From the IMG/VR virus record IMGVR_UViG_3300042388_000279, positions 1 through 55,116 of that record: DNA of 55,116 bases; one strand, 5' to 3'. Each line of letters opens with the position of its first letter. Position 1 is the stretch's first letter. Below are positions 29,478 through 38,889 of the stretch, piece by piece. Origin of the DNA: a virus. The notes below the pieces were generated by a model that saw only the letters and a list, made by a program, of their open reading frames with translations, did not search any database and was not told the DNA's origin. The translations under genes were made by a program, and so were the position numbers.

Positions 29478-29778
29478 TTTTATTTTCCTCCCAAAATGTG
29501 ATCAGCTCTTCTAGTACTGACCACTCTATGATTCCAAGACGGACCTTGGAATCCCCACCAATAATAATTTTAAGGGCTGGATGCATGTCCCTGCTAACCT
29601 TAAAAGTATCCGTACAGATTTTAGCCCATACATCTTTATTTAAATTAAATGAAGCTTTGGATTCTTTGTAGTCTACTACAAAATTTTTCCACTTAGCATC
29701 ACCTTTTTGATATTCTCCACGGCCACTATTCTTTTGTGCCTTGGCGCCATCTCTTTTTACTTCTGCTCTTTCTGACAT
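29470..29778 (-). CDS. Hypothetical basic protein, 102 aa
   Basis: No family recognised. The N-terminus is Lys/Gly-rich (EVKRDGAKAQKNSGRGEYQK), the rest alpha/beta with VRLGIIEWSVLEELITFW. It overlaps ssb by 8 nt and may belong to the recombination group. Confidence 0.6.
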   Translation of the reverse strand: MSERAEVKRDGAKAQKNSGRGEYQKGDAKWKNFVVDYKESKASFNLNKDVWAKICTDTFKVSRDMHPALKIIIGGDSKVRLGIIEWSVLEELITFWEENKNG

Positions 29779-29969
29779 CAGTTAAGCTTGTGCTTTGTCT
29801 CATGACCAGATGGGCATTTCCAGTACATCTCTAAAGTAGCCTGGTTAAAGTTATAATATGGAGCATACAATTCACATTTACTGCATGGTCTTTGTTGCTC
29901 TATCTTTTCAACTCTGCTATCTACAGGCTCTTCAGTCTTTGAACCAAAAAACTCATTAATGCTTGGCAT
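29778..29969 (-). CDS. Zinc-ribbon protein, 63 aa
   Basis: C-S-K-C at about 33-36 and a later Cys/His pair (WKCPSGHETKH) give a probable zinc ribbon after a charged N-terminus (starts MPSINEFFG). It overlaps recA by 14 nt. Role unknown; nucleic-acid binding is plausible. Confidence 0.6.
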   Translation of the reverse strand: MPSINEFFGSKTEEPVDSRVEKIEQQRPCSKCELYAPYYNFNQATLEMYWKCPSGHETKHKLN

Positions 29970-30960
29970 TTATTTCTCCTATTAAGCTGTCTACAACATC
30001 TGGATTTTCCTTTAAATACGCTACAGCCTTTGCACGTCCTTGAAAACGTTCTCCATTTACTGTATACCATGCGCCACCCTTTTCAATAATGCCACACATT
30101 TCTGCAACATCTAATGTCTCTCCAACATAATCTATACCAAGAGCTTGCCCTTGGTAGTAAAAGTCATACTGTCCTGATAAATTTGGGGGGCCAACTTTGT
30201 TGTAATCAACAATCCAATTAACTGGTCGCCCAACTCTTTGTTCAATAATTTTGTCGCCAACTTTAATACCAGCTTTAATAGCATTAGCCTCAGCTTCTGA
30301 AGACCATAGCTTGATGACCGTGGAAGAAAAGAACTTGACTGCCATGCCACCTGTTGGGATGTGACTAGCATGCATAGATCCAAATTGATTTCGCTGTTGC
30401 GAGATGAGAACAAGTAGTGTGTTTTTGTTTGCATAATTTAACATCTTGACTGCGTGAGTCATATCCTTTGCTTCTGCGCCGATTTGCTTAGTGTCTTGCA
30501 AATCTTTCATTTCATTTCCATCTTTTTCAAAGTAGATTGCTGGTAGCAATGCTGAAATAGAATCAACTACTATTAAATCAACTCCTGCCTCCATAAGCTT
30601 TGTTGCAACATCTACCATGTCATTAACAGTTTTAGCTGGAGAATAAATTAGTTCTTTTGAATTAACTCCTAGTTTTTCTGCCCACTCTGGATCATAAGAA
30701 TGCTCAGCATCAATCCAAGCACAAGTCTTTCCTTCTTTTTGTGCAAGTGCTATCATTTGCAAACAAAATGAAGATTTTCCTGCTGACTTATTTCCCCAAA
30801 CCAATATCTGTCGTCCATAAGCAAATCCGCCATTCAAGGCAAAGTTTAAACCTATGCTTGGCGTTGGCTGCTTTTCGATTTGAATATCGACTGCAGACTG
30901 AACCCTTGCTCTAGTTTTAGGGTCCAGCTTTGCCAGAATATCATCTAGGTTAATGTCCAT
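29956..30960 (-). CDS. recA: RecA recombinase
   Basis: A 334-residue RecA: Walker A G-N-K-S-A-G-K-S-S at 56-64, the catalytic Glu in WIDAEHSYDP, Walker B in VDLIVVDSISALLP, the L1/L2 loop region with ISQQRNQFGSM, and T-G-G-M-A-V-K-F. It is about the length of the bacterial protein minus the acidic tail. It drives strand exchange and, with SSB and the Cas4/RecB-like nuclease, gives the phage its own recombination pathway. Confidence 0.95.
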   Translation of the reverse strand: MDINLDDILAKLDPKTRARVQSAVDIQIEKQPTPSIGLNFALNGGFAYGRQILVWGNKSAGKSSFCLQMIALAQKEGKTCAWIDAEHSYDPEWAEKLGVNSKELIYSPAKTVNDMVDVATKLMEAGVDLIVVDSISALLPAIYFEKDGNEMKDLQDTKQIGAEAKDMTHAVKMLNYANKNTLLVLISQQRNQFGSMHASHIPTGGMAVKFFSSTVIKLWSSEAEANAIKAGIKVGDKIIEQRVGRPVNWIVDYNKVGPPNLSGQYDFYYQGQALGIDYVGETLDVAEMCGIIEKGGAWYTVNGERFQGRAKAVAYLKENPDVVDSLIGEINAKH

Positions 30961-30964
30961 TTAA

Positions 30965-31189
30965 TTAATCGTTAGCCAATTCATAATCAGATTTAAATCC
31001 TAGTGGCTCTAGCTTAAACTCAAAAGATAGTGACTGATCATTGTATGTAACTGAAAGCTGCATGTCATCATTAGTACTCTTCATAAAATCTTCAGTTGAT
31101 ACCTCAACAGAACCCATCTTGCTTAATATAGCTACTAAAACTCTAGAGGCATTCATTGTCTTAAATACATCTTCTGCATTGTATGTCAT
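30965..31189 (-). CDS. Hypothetical protein, 74 aa
   Basis: No family recognised. Small alpha/beta protein with an acidic middle. It overlaps the DnaE stop as ATGA and ends four bases before recA, so it is in the replication operon. Confidence 0.6.
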   Translation of the reverse strand: MTYNAEDVFKTMNASRVLVAILSKMGSVEVSTEDFMKSTNDDMQLSVTYNDQSLSFEFKLEPLGFKSDYELAND

Positions 31190-34100
31190 TTTACTTCCTT
31201 AACCATAAGTGTTCCATCTTCTAAAGTTTTTAGAACTGGCTCGCATATCATTCCCTCTCGCATTTTTGCCAACGAAATCGGATACATACTTGAAAATACA
31301 ATTGCTCTATTTAAATTTTTATCTTTATCTGACATTACAAGGTGTGCCATGGTCTTGCCAGCTTTTGTTTTATATGGAGTATAGCTTATCACAAACCTTT
31401 GGTTTTCGTCAATAGGGTATGACTTTGCATACAAGTACTTTACAAATGCATCGTCTGAATCTTTAGTGATAGAGTCTACATCTATATACCTAGATATTCT
31501 ATTGTCTCCGACTAAAACAAAATACATTTTGTTTGTTTCTATTTTTGTCTGCTCAATATCGAACAATCCAACTGATCCACTTTCATCAACAAGTTCTATT
31601 CGTGACCAACCATTCCCACGCTTTATGCTTTTAGCCATACCAAACATAACAAACGATCCTAGCTCTTCAAACTCATCAATAGGTCTAGCCTGTGCTTTGA
31701 CCCTTGGCTCTAAGTTAGAAAGATTAAACGAAGGTATTCCTAAAAATTCGTAATAAGACTCTCCTTCTTTACCGCTTCTAGGATTATCATCAAAAGCAGC
31801 ACCCCCAATAGCATTGAGAGAATTAATGGCCCTAGAATTAATGCCGCTACCCTTTTTGGATGCTTTGTCAACAAAATCTTTATAGTTTTCATATGGTCTC
31901 TTTTCAATAATTTTATTTGCAATGCTGTCTGAAATAAATTTAACTTCAGCTAAACCAAATCTAATTGAATCCTTTTGTAATGAGAAATTTACATCTGATT
32001 CATTTACATGTGGAAGCTTAACTTTAATTCCAAGCCTCTTGGCTTCGATCAAATAACCTGTTCTTGCGTCTTTGTCTCCTTCATTTTTAAGGATCGAGAA
32101 TAAAAATTCCAAAGGATAATAGCACTTAAGCCAAGCGGTATAATAAGAAAGCATAGAATAAGCGACAGCGTGACTACGATTGAATGAGTATCCAGCGTGA
32201 GCTTCGAATGTTTTCCAGAGACTTTCTGCTTCATCGGCGCTGATATGCTTTTTAGCACCCTGAATAAATTTATCTTTGAATGGACCGAGTTCCTTTGCAT
32301 CTTGCTTCTTACCAATAACCTTTCTAACCTTGTCTGCTTCCGACCAAGTCATTCCGCCAAGGTGTACGCATGCTTGCATAACCTGCTCCTGATAAATAAT
32401 AACTCCGTATGTATTTTCTGTAAATGGCTTCATAATTGGATGGATATAATTAACCGCTTCATTTCCATGTTTACGCTTAATGTATGAAGCACCTACAGTA
32501 TTCATTGCACCTGGTCTAACCAAAGCGTTAGACGCTGCAAGGTCTTCGAACTTATCTACCTGCATTTTAATTAGCAGGTTTGTGTACGGTGTTGCTTCTG
32601 CTTGGAACACACCTTTTGTATAACCATCGTTAAACATCTTGTAAACTTTTTGGTCATCAAGCGGTATGGAGTATAGATTGATTTCTTTACCGTGTCTATC
32701 CTTAACTGATTTCAATGTATCTGAGATCACAGATAAAGTCTTAAGACCTAGGGCATCTAGCTTAATAAGACCTATATCTGCAACCGTATCCATATCGTAT
32801 GCCACGACTGGAATTCTTCCAGAAACATCATCATTTGCATCAGCTCTGGACTCTATTGGAGCATACTTTCTCAAATCATCTTTTGCAACAACTACACCTG
32901 CAGCATGGACTCCAACACTTCGAATCTTTCCACGAAGTCTTTCCGCAAGCCAAGTTACTTCTGGATATTTTGCTCTAAACTCTTTTGTATTTGGAGAATC
33001 CATAAAGTCCTCAAATGTATCGATAGACTTCATTGCACGATTAACATCTGAAAGAGGAACCATAAACACTCTTGCAGCATCTCGAATTACACCCTTATCT
33101 TTAAAATAAGTGAATGTAGAAATAGATGCAACGTGCTTAAACTTCTTCTTTAAATAATCTTTTACTTCTTTACGGCGGCGATCCTCAAAGTCTGTATCTA
33201 TATCTGGAAAGTCATTACGTTCTGGATTAATAAATCTAAAGAAAAGTAAATCATATTTAATTGGATCTACATCTGTAATGCCCAGAGCGTAGCAGACCAA
33301 AGAGCCAGCTGCAGAACCACGACCTGGACCAACCATAATATTATTTGACTTAGCCCATGTAATCATATCTGCTACAACTAGGAAATATGAAGCAAACGCC
33401 TTATCTTTAATTATAGATAACTCTTCTGCAATTCTATCCAAGTAGACCTGATCTTTGTCCAGAGATAGTCTTTTAAGGCCTTCTAAGGCCATATCAGCCA
33501 GTTTCTTATCAGCATTGGTCTTTGGGATAGGCAGCAGATCTAGACCCTCATAGAAGTCATACTCGCCAATCTTATTAGCAATTTCCATTGTATTATCATA
33601 TATATCTGTACGAGTAATTCCTGCCTTATTAAAGTCCGCCTCAATTTCAGACCTGCTTTGAATAAATAGATTATAATCTTGAAATGATATTCTACGGTCT
33701 GGGTATAAGTAATTAAATCTATCCATCATGTCTGGCATTTGTCTAGACATTTCAAAGTCTGCATCTTTATCCGACTTAGGAGATGTTGATAGAATAAGCA
33801 TTGCTTCTTCTAATACTCTATCTTCTTCTTTAGCAAAGTGAGCATCTCCTGTTGCCACCGCTTTTATCTTGAGTTGATCAGCCAGCTCCAAAAGCTTTGA
33901 GTTGATTTCTGTCGGGTTATGAGACTGCACCTCAACGTAAAAGTCTTCACCAAAAGTTTTCTTAAAGTCTTGAAGTACAAGTTTTGCTTCTGAGAATTCC
34001 TGGCGTTCAATAGCCTTACTAATAAGCCCGTTAAGGCATCCAGACAATACAATAATACCTTCTGCATACTCTTTCAATACCTCTCTATCAATACGTGGCT

Positions 34101-34455
34101 TATGATAAAAGCCTTCTGTCCATGCAAGCTCCTGAAGGGTGTTGATATTCTCTAGACCCTTTTTATTCTTAGCTAAAAGAATAATATGGTTATAGGCCTG
34201 AATTGATTTATCTGTCTTTGAAGATCTATCAAATCTATCTGTTGGAGAAATGTATGCTTCCACTCCAAGAATTGGCTTGATCCCTTGCTCTTTACATGCA
34301 ATTTGCATTTCACGGTGTGAAGATAGTGTTCCGTGGTCAGTAATAGCCAGAGAAGTCTGACCAGCTTCTTTTGCAGCTTTTACAAGTTCGGCAGGAGAAT
34401 TAAGCCCATCCATTAATGAATAGAAAGAATGCACATGCAAATGTGTGAAGTTCAA
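31186..34455 (-). CDS. dnaE: DNA polymerase III alpha subunit (DnaE type) with intact PHP site
   Basis: A 1089-residue polymerase. The PHP domain has H-L-H-V-H-S at 5-10, A-I-T-D-H-G-T, GVEAYI, the VLSGC turn, EVQSHN and T-G-D-A-H-F, so its metal ligands look intact; in actinobacteria the DnaE1 PHP domain is the proofreading exonuclease. The polymerase site has G-P-G-R-G-S-A-A-G-S and the acidic triad in FPDIDTDFED near 410-420. The tail is shorter than in cellular DnaE. It starts at TTG with GGAG seven bases upstream. It is the phage replicase; no clamp or clamp loader is seen. Confidence 0.93.
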   Translation of the reverse strand: MNFTHLHVHSFYSLMDGLNSPAELVKAAKEAGQTSLAITDHGTLSSHREMQIACKEQGIKPILGVEAYISPTDRFDRSSKTDKSIQAYNHIILLAKNKKGLENINTLQELAWTEGFYHKPRIDREVLKEYAEGIIVLSGCLNGLISKAIERQEFSEAKLVLQDFKKTFGEDFYVEVQSHNPTEINSKLLELADQLKIKAVATGDAHFAKEEDRVLEEAMLILSTSPKSDKDADFEMSRQMPDMMDRFNYLYPDRRISFQDYNLFIQSRSEIEADFNKAGITRTDIYDNTMEIANKIGEYDFYEGLDLLPIPKTNADKKLADMALEGLKRLSLDKDQVYLDRIAEELSIIKDKAFASYFLVVADMITWAKSNNIMVGPGRGSAAGSLVCYALGITDVDPIKYDLLFFRFINPERNDFPDIDTDFEDRRRKEVKDYLKKKFKHVASISTFTYFKDKGVIRDAARVFMVPLSDVNRAMKSIDTFEDFMDSPNTKEFRAKYPEVTWLAERLRGKIRSVGVHAAGVVVAKDDLRKYAPIESRADANDDVSGRIPVVAYDMDTVADIGLIKLDALGLKTLSVISDTLKSVKDRHGKEINLYSIPLDDQKVYKMFNDGYTKGVFQAEATPYTNLLIKMQVDKFEDLAASNALVRPGAMNTVGASYIKRKHGNEAVNYIHPIMKPFTENTYGVIIYQEQVMQACVHLGGMTWSEADKVRKVIGKKQDAKELGPFKDKFIQGAKKHISADEAESLWKTFEAHAGYSFNRSHAVAYSMLSYYTAWLKCYYPLEFLFSILKNEGDKDARTGYLIEAKRLGIKVKLPHVNESDVNFSLQKDSIRFGLAEVKFISDSIANKIIEKRPYENYKDFVDKASKKGSGINSRAINSLNAIGGAAFDDNPRSGKEGESYYEFLGIPSFNLSNLEPRVKAQARPIDEFEELGSFVMFGMAKSIKRGNGWSRIELVDESGSVGLFDIEQTKIETNKMYFVLVGDNRISRYIDVDSITKDSDDAFVKYLYAKSYPIDENQRFVISYTPYKTKAGKTMAHLVMSDKDKNLNRAIVFSSMYPISLAKMREGMICEPVLKTLEDGTLMVKEVK

Positions 34456-34480
34456 CTTAATTCTCCGCCTATACTCTCTC

Positions 34481-35155
34481 TTACCAGTCTACGCTGCTGC
34501 TTGTTGAAGATGACTCTCGTTCTTCTGGAGATGACTCACCAGTATAGAATGCTTCCTGCTCTGCGTATGGAACGCTACGCACTGCTGTTTTTTCTAAATC
34601 AAACAGCTCGACAGCGGAAAAGTCGAATGGCTTTTCATCTTTAGCCAACGGTATAATTGTGTAGCTTGTGTCTGTCTTAAGACCACTACGCTTTACACGC
34701 CACATTAGATTTGTGATGCTTCCCATTTCATTTGCATATTCAATCAGTGTTGGTGTAATTGTTTTACCGCTTACTCCTTGAGAAAGAATTGCTACATATG
34801 GCTCAGTCTTTCCATCATCGACTAGAACATTAATGTAAAGACGCTTTCTTGCGCCCCAACCAGCCTTTGGATCCTTGCGGTGCTGCTCTTGAGCCCAGTC
34901 ACGGCCTTCATCTTCCATTGTATCTAATGCCTTACGGCGATAATCTTTAGGATTTGTGTGTTCAATTGCAAAAAATCCGCAACCCATTTTTTCATTATAG
35001 TGTGGTGAATCTGGATCAAGCTCTTGCAAGAAGCGAATCTTTACTGCTTCACCATCTTCAATCTTTAACCACTTTGCCTTGCTATCTTCTGAACTAGTGT
35101 ATGTAACCTTGTCCATTGCCTTTGTCATTCCTGACAAACCTTTTACTATTCCCAT
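34481..35155 (-). CDS. Probable ssDNA-binding / replication protein
   Basis: A 224-residue protein with an N-terminal K-W-L-K-I-E-D-G-E-A-V-K-I-R-F-L-Q-E-L block, a central DPKAGWGARKRLYINVLVDD and an acidic, Ser-rich C-terminus ending SVDW. Similar proteins lie between dnaE and primase genes in actinophages and are annotated there as ssDNA-binding (from memory). The acidic aromatic tail is typical of phage SSBs. It would be a second SSB beside the OB-fold one. Confidence 0.6.
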   Translation of the reverse strand: MGIVKGLSGMTKAMDKVTYTSSEDSKAKWLKIEDGEAVKIRFLQELDPDSPHYNEKMGCGFFAIEHTNPKDYRRKALDTMEDEGRDWAQEQHRKDPKAGWGARKRLYINVLVDDGKTEPYVAILSQGVSGKTITPTLIEYANEMGSITNLMWRVKRSGLKTDTSYTIIPLAKDEKPFDFSAVELFDLEKTAVRSVPYAEQEAFYTGESSPEERESSSTSSSVDW

Positions 35156-35174
35156 TTTTTCTCCTTATGTATGT

Positions 35175-35191
35175 AACGGTATATATCCGTT
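35175..35191 (-). promoter_or_regulatory. Small hairpin in the leader of the ssDNA-binding gene
   Basis: AACGG and CCGTT pair around a 7-base AT loop, 15 bases upstream of the AAGGAG SD and 17 bases after the primase stop. It could be a leader structure or weak terminator; no T run. Confidence 0.35.
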
Positions 35192-35207
35192 TGTAACCAC
35201 GTATTTT

Positions 35208-36197
35208 TTAAGTTCTGTATTCGAAATTAGATATGGCATTTGTTATACAAGATTTAATATCTTCATCAGACATATCACCTGCATCTTTTACACCCTCTGG
35301 ATATATTCTACCATAAGAATGCGATGCCCACAAGATGTTTTTATTATTTAGTTTATATGCAATCGTTGAGCCTAAATCTCTTCCTGCCTTATCAGCATCC
35401 GTCATAATTATAACTGTATTAAAGTATCTATTTAATAGACTAAGGTTTTGCCCTGATATGTGTCCACCAAGAGTTGCTACCACATTTGGAAATCCAGCTT
35501 GGTGAACACGAATTGCATCAAAGCTAGACTCTACAACAATAACCCTATCTCCAATTTTTTTAGCACGGTGAATATTAAACATAGTTTTGCTTCTTGGAAG
35601 GTCTTTGCTATTCTTAAATCTCTTATCAGAAATAGATCTACCAACAACACCTACTGCTATACCGTCTGGGCTATGAACTGGAACAGTTATCATGTCCATA
35701 TTGTCTGAATATCCTAATGAAAAATGTTTAATTGAATCTAAATCAATACCACGAGACTTTAAGTATTCCTGAGCCTTGTCGCTATTGATTAATCCATTAT
35801 GTAAGTTAATCAATTTTTCTGCTGGGAATTCAATAAAGTCTGGCTTATCCTCTAAGATATCCTTTAATGATTCATCAAAGTTTTCTAGAGACTCTGACTG
35901 CTTTGATTCAATATACCTTAAAGACTGAAATTCATTTTTGTTTAAAATCTTTTTTACTAGATCGCTTAATGTTCCAGCTTCGCCACAGGATGGATTAAAA
36001 CATATGTAGGCACCTTTTGTTTTACTTATGCTAAAGCTTGATGTGTGTCTGTTTGAATGAAATGGACAGTATGCCAAAAAGTCGTTGGATGTTTCTCCAA
36101 CCATATCTATTCCTAGGCTTTGTACTATTGACCTTATGTGGGCATGGGAATATTCCGTTGTATCAACTTTCCTTGTGTCATACCCTCTAATTGCCAT
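35208..36197 (-). CDS. dnaG: DnaG-type primase
   Basis: A 329-residue protein from ATG 36197: an N-terminal CHC2-type zinc finger (Y-C-P-F-H and I-C-F-N-P-S-C), then a TOPRIM domain with V-V-E-S-S-F-D-A and M-T-D-A-D-K-A-G (metal acids). It synthesises RNA primers for DnaE together with the DnaB-like helicase. The longer frame opens at 36248, but AGGAAAG at a suitable distance from 36197 and the large overlap with the neighbour favour the shorter start. There is no C-terminal helicase-binding domain of cellular size. Confidence 0.88.
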   Translation of the reverse strand: MAIRGYDTRKVDTTEYSHAHIRSIVQSLGIDMVGETSNDFLAYCPFHSNRHTSSFSISKTKGAYICFNPSCGEAGTLSDLVKKILNKNEFQSLRYIESKQSESLENFDESLKDILEDKPDFIEFPAEKLINLHNGLINSDKAQEYLKSRGIDLDSIKHFSLGYSDNMDMITVPVHSPDGIAVGVVGRSISDKRFKNSKDLPRSKTMFNIHRAKKIGDRVIVVESSFDAIRVHQAGFPNVVATLGGHISGQNLSLLNRYFNTVIIMTDADKAGRDLGSTIAYKLNNKNILWASHSYGRIYPEGVKDAGDMSDEDIKSCITNAISNFEYRT

Positions 36198-36424
36198 GCC
36201 TTCTTCTTTCCTACATAAACTCCATGGAGAGTCATTAAGAACTTCCATGTCTGTCCGTCAAATTCTACCGAAAAAGCTGGGTCTATGTCAAGTACCCTGG
36301 CGTATCCAGAATCTTTCATTTGGCTTACAAGCAAATCTTCATATTGTTTTTTAATTCTGATCATGTCAGAATCATCTAAAAACTCAACTCTTATCTGAAA
36401 CCTTTTAATATTTTTATGAGTCAC
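36134..36424 (-). CDS. Hypothetical protein between helicase and primase, 96 aa
   Basis: No family recognised. Starts MTHKNIKRFQIRVEFLDDS; a helical middle and C-terminal beta strand VEFDGQTWKFLMTLHGVYVG. Overlaps the helicase stop by 4 nt and the primase start by about 60 nt. Position suggests a replication accessory role, but nothing diagnostic is seen. Confidence 0.6.
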   Translation of the reverse strand: MTHKNIKRFQIRVEFLDDSDMIRIKKQYEDLLVSQMKDSGYARVLDIDPAFSVEFDGQTWKFLMTLHGVYVGKKKAWQLEGMTQGKLIQRNIPMPT

Positions 36425-37656
36425 TTGCTCAGCTCTGGAAGGTCTTCATAGATTGGAGTAATTACTCCCCTATTTATATCCCAGTCAAGGAAGAACCTGA
36501 AGTCATGTCCATGTCTATTCTTTCTAGAGACAACCTCAATAAGATCTGTATTAGCATGCTTATGAATTGCAATAGCCATATCAGCATCATACTCAATGGC
36601 TTTTGACCATGCAACCTGACTCATCATTGGGGGTTCCTTTTGATCTGAGATATCATCTGCAGTTGCAGCAGTAATATCAATAATAGGAATTCCATTTGTT
36701 ACAGCAAGGAGCTTGAAGTCTCTTGAGATATTTCTATTTCTTTCAACTTCAGAATTACTTCTCTTATTATCATTGAACAGCTGATGGTAGTCAAGGATAA
36801 CTAGATCTGGTTTATGTTGATCGATCTTTCCTTGAATAGTTGCTGGTGTTACTTCTCCAGCACCTTCATTTGAGACAAGGATAAAACTATTCTTACCTTC
36901 GGTTTTTTTCTTTCCCCAAGTTTTAAAATCATCAATATTAATATCACCCTTAGAAAGATCGCTGGCTCTAAATAATCCAGATCCTAGCATTGTGTAAATT
37001 CGATCTCGCATATTTTCTGGAGCCATTTCAAGAGAAACAATCATTGGCTTAAACCCTTGCTCCCAAGCTTTGCATGCTAAGTAAGATGTGAACCATGTCT
37101 TTCCTCGGCCTGGCCATCCAATTGCAACAATGAGGTGGCCTGGAGCCATACCAGTTGGGTAGGCCTTATCTATAGCTTCAAAGCCAGTTAAAATTCCTGG
37201 GCTTCCTCCCATTGCTAGAGATCTAGTTTTAACTGACTCATAGTGTCTTTCAGCTGAGTCAAGGTCTGTGATATCTAAGTCTTTAACATTATTAGTGTAT
37301 CTACTTAAGTTTGCTAATTGAGACTGCATTGTTCCAAGCACTCTAGATGGTGCATCTTCTTTTAGAGATGAGCCAGCCTGCATAAGAATTGTCTTTAGCT
37401 TGTTGCCCACAAATTCATTTTTTAGTTTGTCTAAATAGTATCCAGTCTCCCCTTTTGTTTCAACTGGCTCAAAGTCTTTAAACTTATCCTGCAAAATTCC
37501 AGCCTCTGGAACTGCCCTAAACTTATAATAGTATGACTTGAGACCTTCCCAGATATCTTTATGAGATACAAATAGGTCGTCTGAATTATCTGCAAGAATG
37601 GTGCTTATGTCTTTGTTTTTACAAACTGCTGAAATTAGTTCTGCTTCTGTATTCAC
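36421..37656 (-). CDS. dnaB: DnaB-type replicative helicase
   Basis: A 411-residue RecA-fold helicase: Walker A I-G-W-P-G-R-G-K-T-W, EMAPENMRDRI after it, Walker B L-V-I-L-D-Y-H-Q-L, and the later DISDQKEPPMMSQVAWSKA with the glutamine/Arg-finger region. The N-terminal 130 residues are the helical collar. It unwinds the fork 5'-3' as a hexamer and interacts with the primase encoded directly downstream. Confidence 0.9.
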   Translation of the reverse strand: MNTEAELISAVCKNKDISTILADNSDDLFVSHKDIWEGLKSYYYKFRAVPEAGILQDKFKDFEPVETKGETGYYLDKLKNEFVGNKLKTILMQAGSSLKEDAPSRVLGTMQSQLANLSRYTNNVKDLDITDLDSAERHYESVKTRSLAMGGSPGILTGFEAIDKAYPTGMAPGHLIVAIGWPGRGKTWFTSYLACKAWEQGFKPMIVSLEMAPENMRDRIYTMLGSGLFRASDLSKGDINIDDFKTWGKKKTEGKNSFILVSNEGAGEVTPATIQGKIDQHKPDLVILDYHQLFNDNKRSNSEVERNRNISRDFKLLAVTNGIPIIDITAATADDISDQKEPPMMSQVAWSKAIEYDADMAIAIHKHANTDLIEVVSRKNRHGHDFRFFLDWDINRGVITPIYEDLPELSK

Positions 37657-37970
37657 TAATTATCCTCAACCATTCTTTTAGTTTCTTGCAACAGACGGCT
37701 TCTGTTAACTTTATCTTCTTTAATTTGAATCATCATGTCTTCTATTCTGTCAAAATTATTGTAAAAGAAATTAAGTGGGTGTCTATTCTTTCCAGTCTTA
37801 AAATAATATTCTAAAACATCTCTAGCTCTATCAAACCCTATGCTATCAATTACATCCTGCATAGCCCACTTCTCTTTATATCTATTAATTGTTGGCTTTG
37901 TATTGTACAGGCCTTCGTATAAGTTTGAATATAAAGATAAGAGGATGTAGGGTTCTTTATTTACTGCCAC
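37656..37970 (-). CDS. Possible helicase loader or replication accessory, 104 aa
   Basis: An all-helical protein with a conserved-looking core N-R-Y-K-E-K-W-A-M-Q-D-V-I and GKNRHPLNFFYNNFDRI. Proteins of this kind precede dnaB in other actinophages (from memory). The order suggests helicase loading, but no loader ATPase is present, so the call is inference. Its stop overlaps the dnaB start by one base. Confidence 0.55.
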   Translation of the reverse strand: MAVNKEPYILLSLYSNLYEGLYNTKPTINRYKEKWAMQDVIDSIGFDRARDVLEYYFKTGKNRHPLNFFYNNFDRIEDMMIQIKEDKVNRSRLLQETKRMVEDN

Positions 37971-38166
37971 GCAATTCCTCTTCTACTTCTTGTGTCTTTT
38001 GAATAAGCTTGTCTTCAACAAACTTATAGACTCTGTCTGCTGCAGCATCTACTGTCTCGCCGTCTCGAACAAAGTCGTCAACGCCAATACCAATCTTAAT
38101 GCTTTCAAAATTGCCTAGGTTGCGTGTAAAAGACAAATCAACTCTAACCTGAGTTCCTTTTTCCAT
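37957..38166 (-). CDS. Hypothetical protein, 69 aa
   Basis: Similar to small phage proteins with an N-terminal beta hairpin (QVRVDLSFTRNLGNF...IKIGIGV) and a helix (AADRVYKFVEDKLIQK). No known function. It overlaps its neighbours by 14 and 1 nt. Confidence 0.6.
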   Translation of the reverse strand: MEKGTQVRVDLSFTRNLGNFESIKIGIGVDDFVRDGETVDAAADRVYKFVEDKLIQKTQEVEEELRGSK

Positions 38167-38288
38167 TAGTGCTCCGCCTTTCTATGTCTGCTTAAAGTGT
38201 CATGAGCAAAAATGCCCCAACGCACTACTAATTCTTTCTTACATACTTCACATACTACAACTCTTGCTTGTGCTACTCCGCTTTCCAT
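38166..38288 (-). CDS. C2H2 zinc-finger mini-protein, 40 aa
   Basis: Found by translating the gap. C-E-V-C-K-K near 13-18 and F-A-H-D-T-L-S-R-H-R near 27-36 form a classic Cys-x2-Cys...His-x4-His finger. Its stop overlaps the next ATG as TAATGG and its start lies within the upstream gene's last codons. Likely DNA-binding. Confidence 0.6.
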   Translation of the reverse strand: MESGVAQARVVVCEVCKKELVVRWGIFAHDTLSRHRKAEH

Positions 38289-38755
38289 ACTGGTACAAAG
38301 TTCCCTTCTGTTGTCTTAGTATACAATATAGTGTTGTGTTTGAGAAGAGCCCTCATCTCATTTTTTGAAGGCATGTTATTAGAATATCCTGATTCTAATA
38401 TAAACTCATGAATGTCCATTATGTCCGATTCACTATACATAAACTTATACCATGTACTATCTGGATTACCTATTGGATATACTTTCTGAGGATATCTTAT
38501 CTTGCCGTCCAAAATATAATCTTCTATAGTAACCTTATGCTTACCAAGCAGTTGAGCTACCTGACTAGTTGAGTATGCATTCTCCATAGTTTTTAAAACT
38601 TGTGAATAAGAGTATAGCAATCTCTTTTTATCTGGATAGCACCAAGCAACCATCTGGTCTTTAGATCTTGAATGACTTAATACTTTATGTATCTTGTTAT
38701 TTAAGAAGAAATACCGAATGCTCTTAGCTGATTGTTTTCTCTTTTTTCTATCCAT
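38273..38755 (-). CDS. MerR/excisionase-like HTH protein, 160 aa
   Basis: Residues about 60-100 form a winged helix-turn-helix of the excisionase/MerR type: Y-S-T-S-Q-V-A-Q-L-L-G-K-H-K-V-T-I-E-D-Y followed by DGKIRYP. The N-terminus is basic. It probably regulates early genes or assists replication initiation. The N-terminal part overlaps the upstream zinc gene by 55 nt. Confidence 0.65.
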   Translation of the reverse strand: MDRKKRKQSAKSIRYFFLNNKIHKVLSHSRSKDQMVAWCYPDKKRLLYSYSQVLKTMENAYSTSQVAQLLGKHKVTIEDYILDGKIRYPQKVYPIGNPDSTWYKFMYSESDIMDIHEFILESGYSNNMPSKNEMRALLKHNTILYTKTTEGNFVPVWKAE

Positions 38756-38889
38756 TTACCTAGTGCACTCGTATCCTTATTAATCATCCATCTTTTACCG
38801 CACATCATGCAGAAAAGCTCTACGTGTAGTTTTTGTGAAAATACCCTATCTACAAAAACTCTCCCCTGACACTTATTGCATTTCATCAT
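38701..38889 (-). CDS. Zinc-ribbon protein, 62 aa
   Basis: M-K-C-N-K-C at 3-7 and C-M-M-C at about 27-30 make a small zinc ribbon followed by a basic helix. It overlaps the phosphoesterase gene as ATGA and the HTH gene by 55 nt. Confidence 0.6.
   Translation of the reverse strand: MMKCNKCQGRVFVDRVFSQKLHVELFCMMCGKRWMINKDTSALGKWIEKRENNQLRAFGISS

Noticed and set aside
29956-34455. Inteins in RecA or DnaE
   Set aside because: Both proteins read through their conserved motifs without an insert of intein size.
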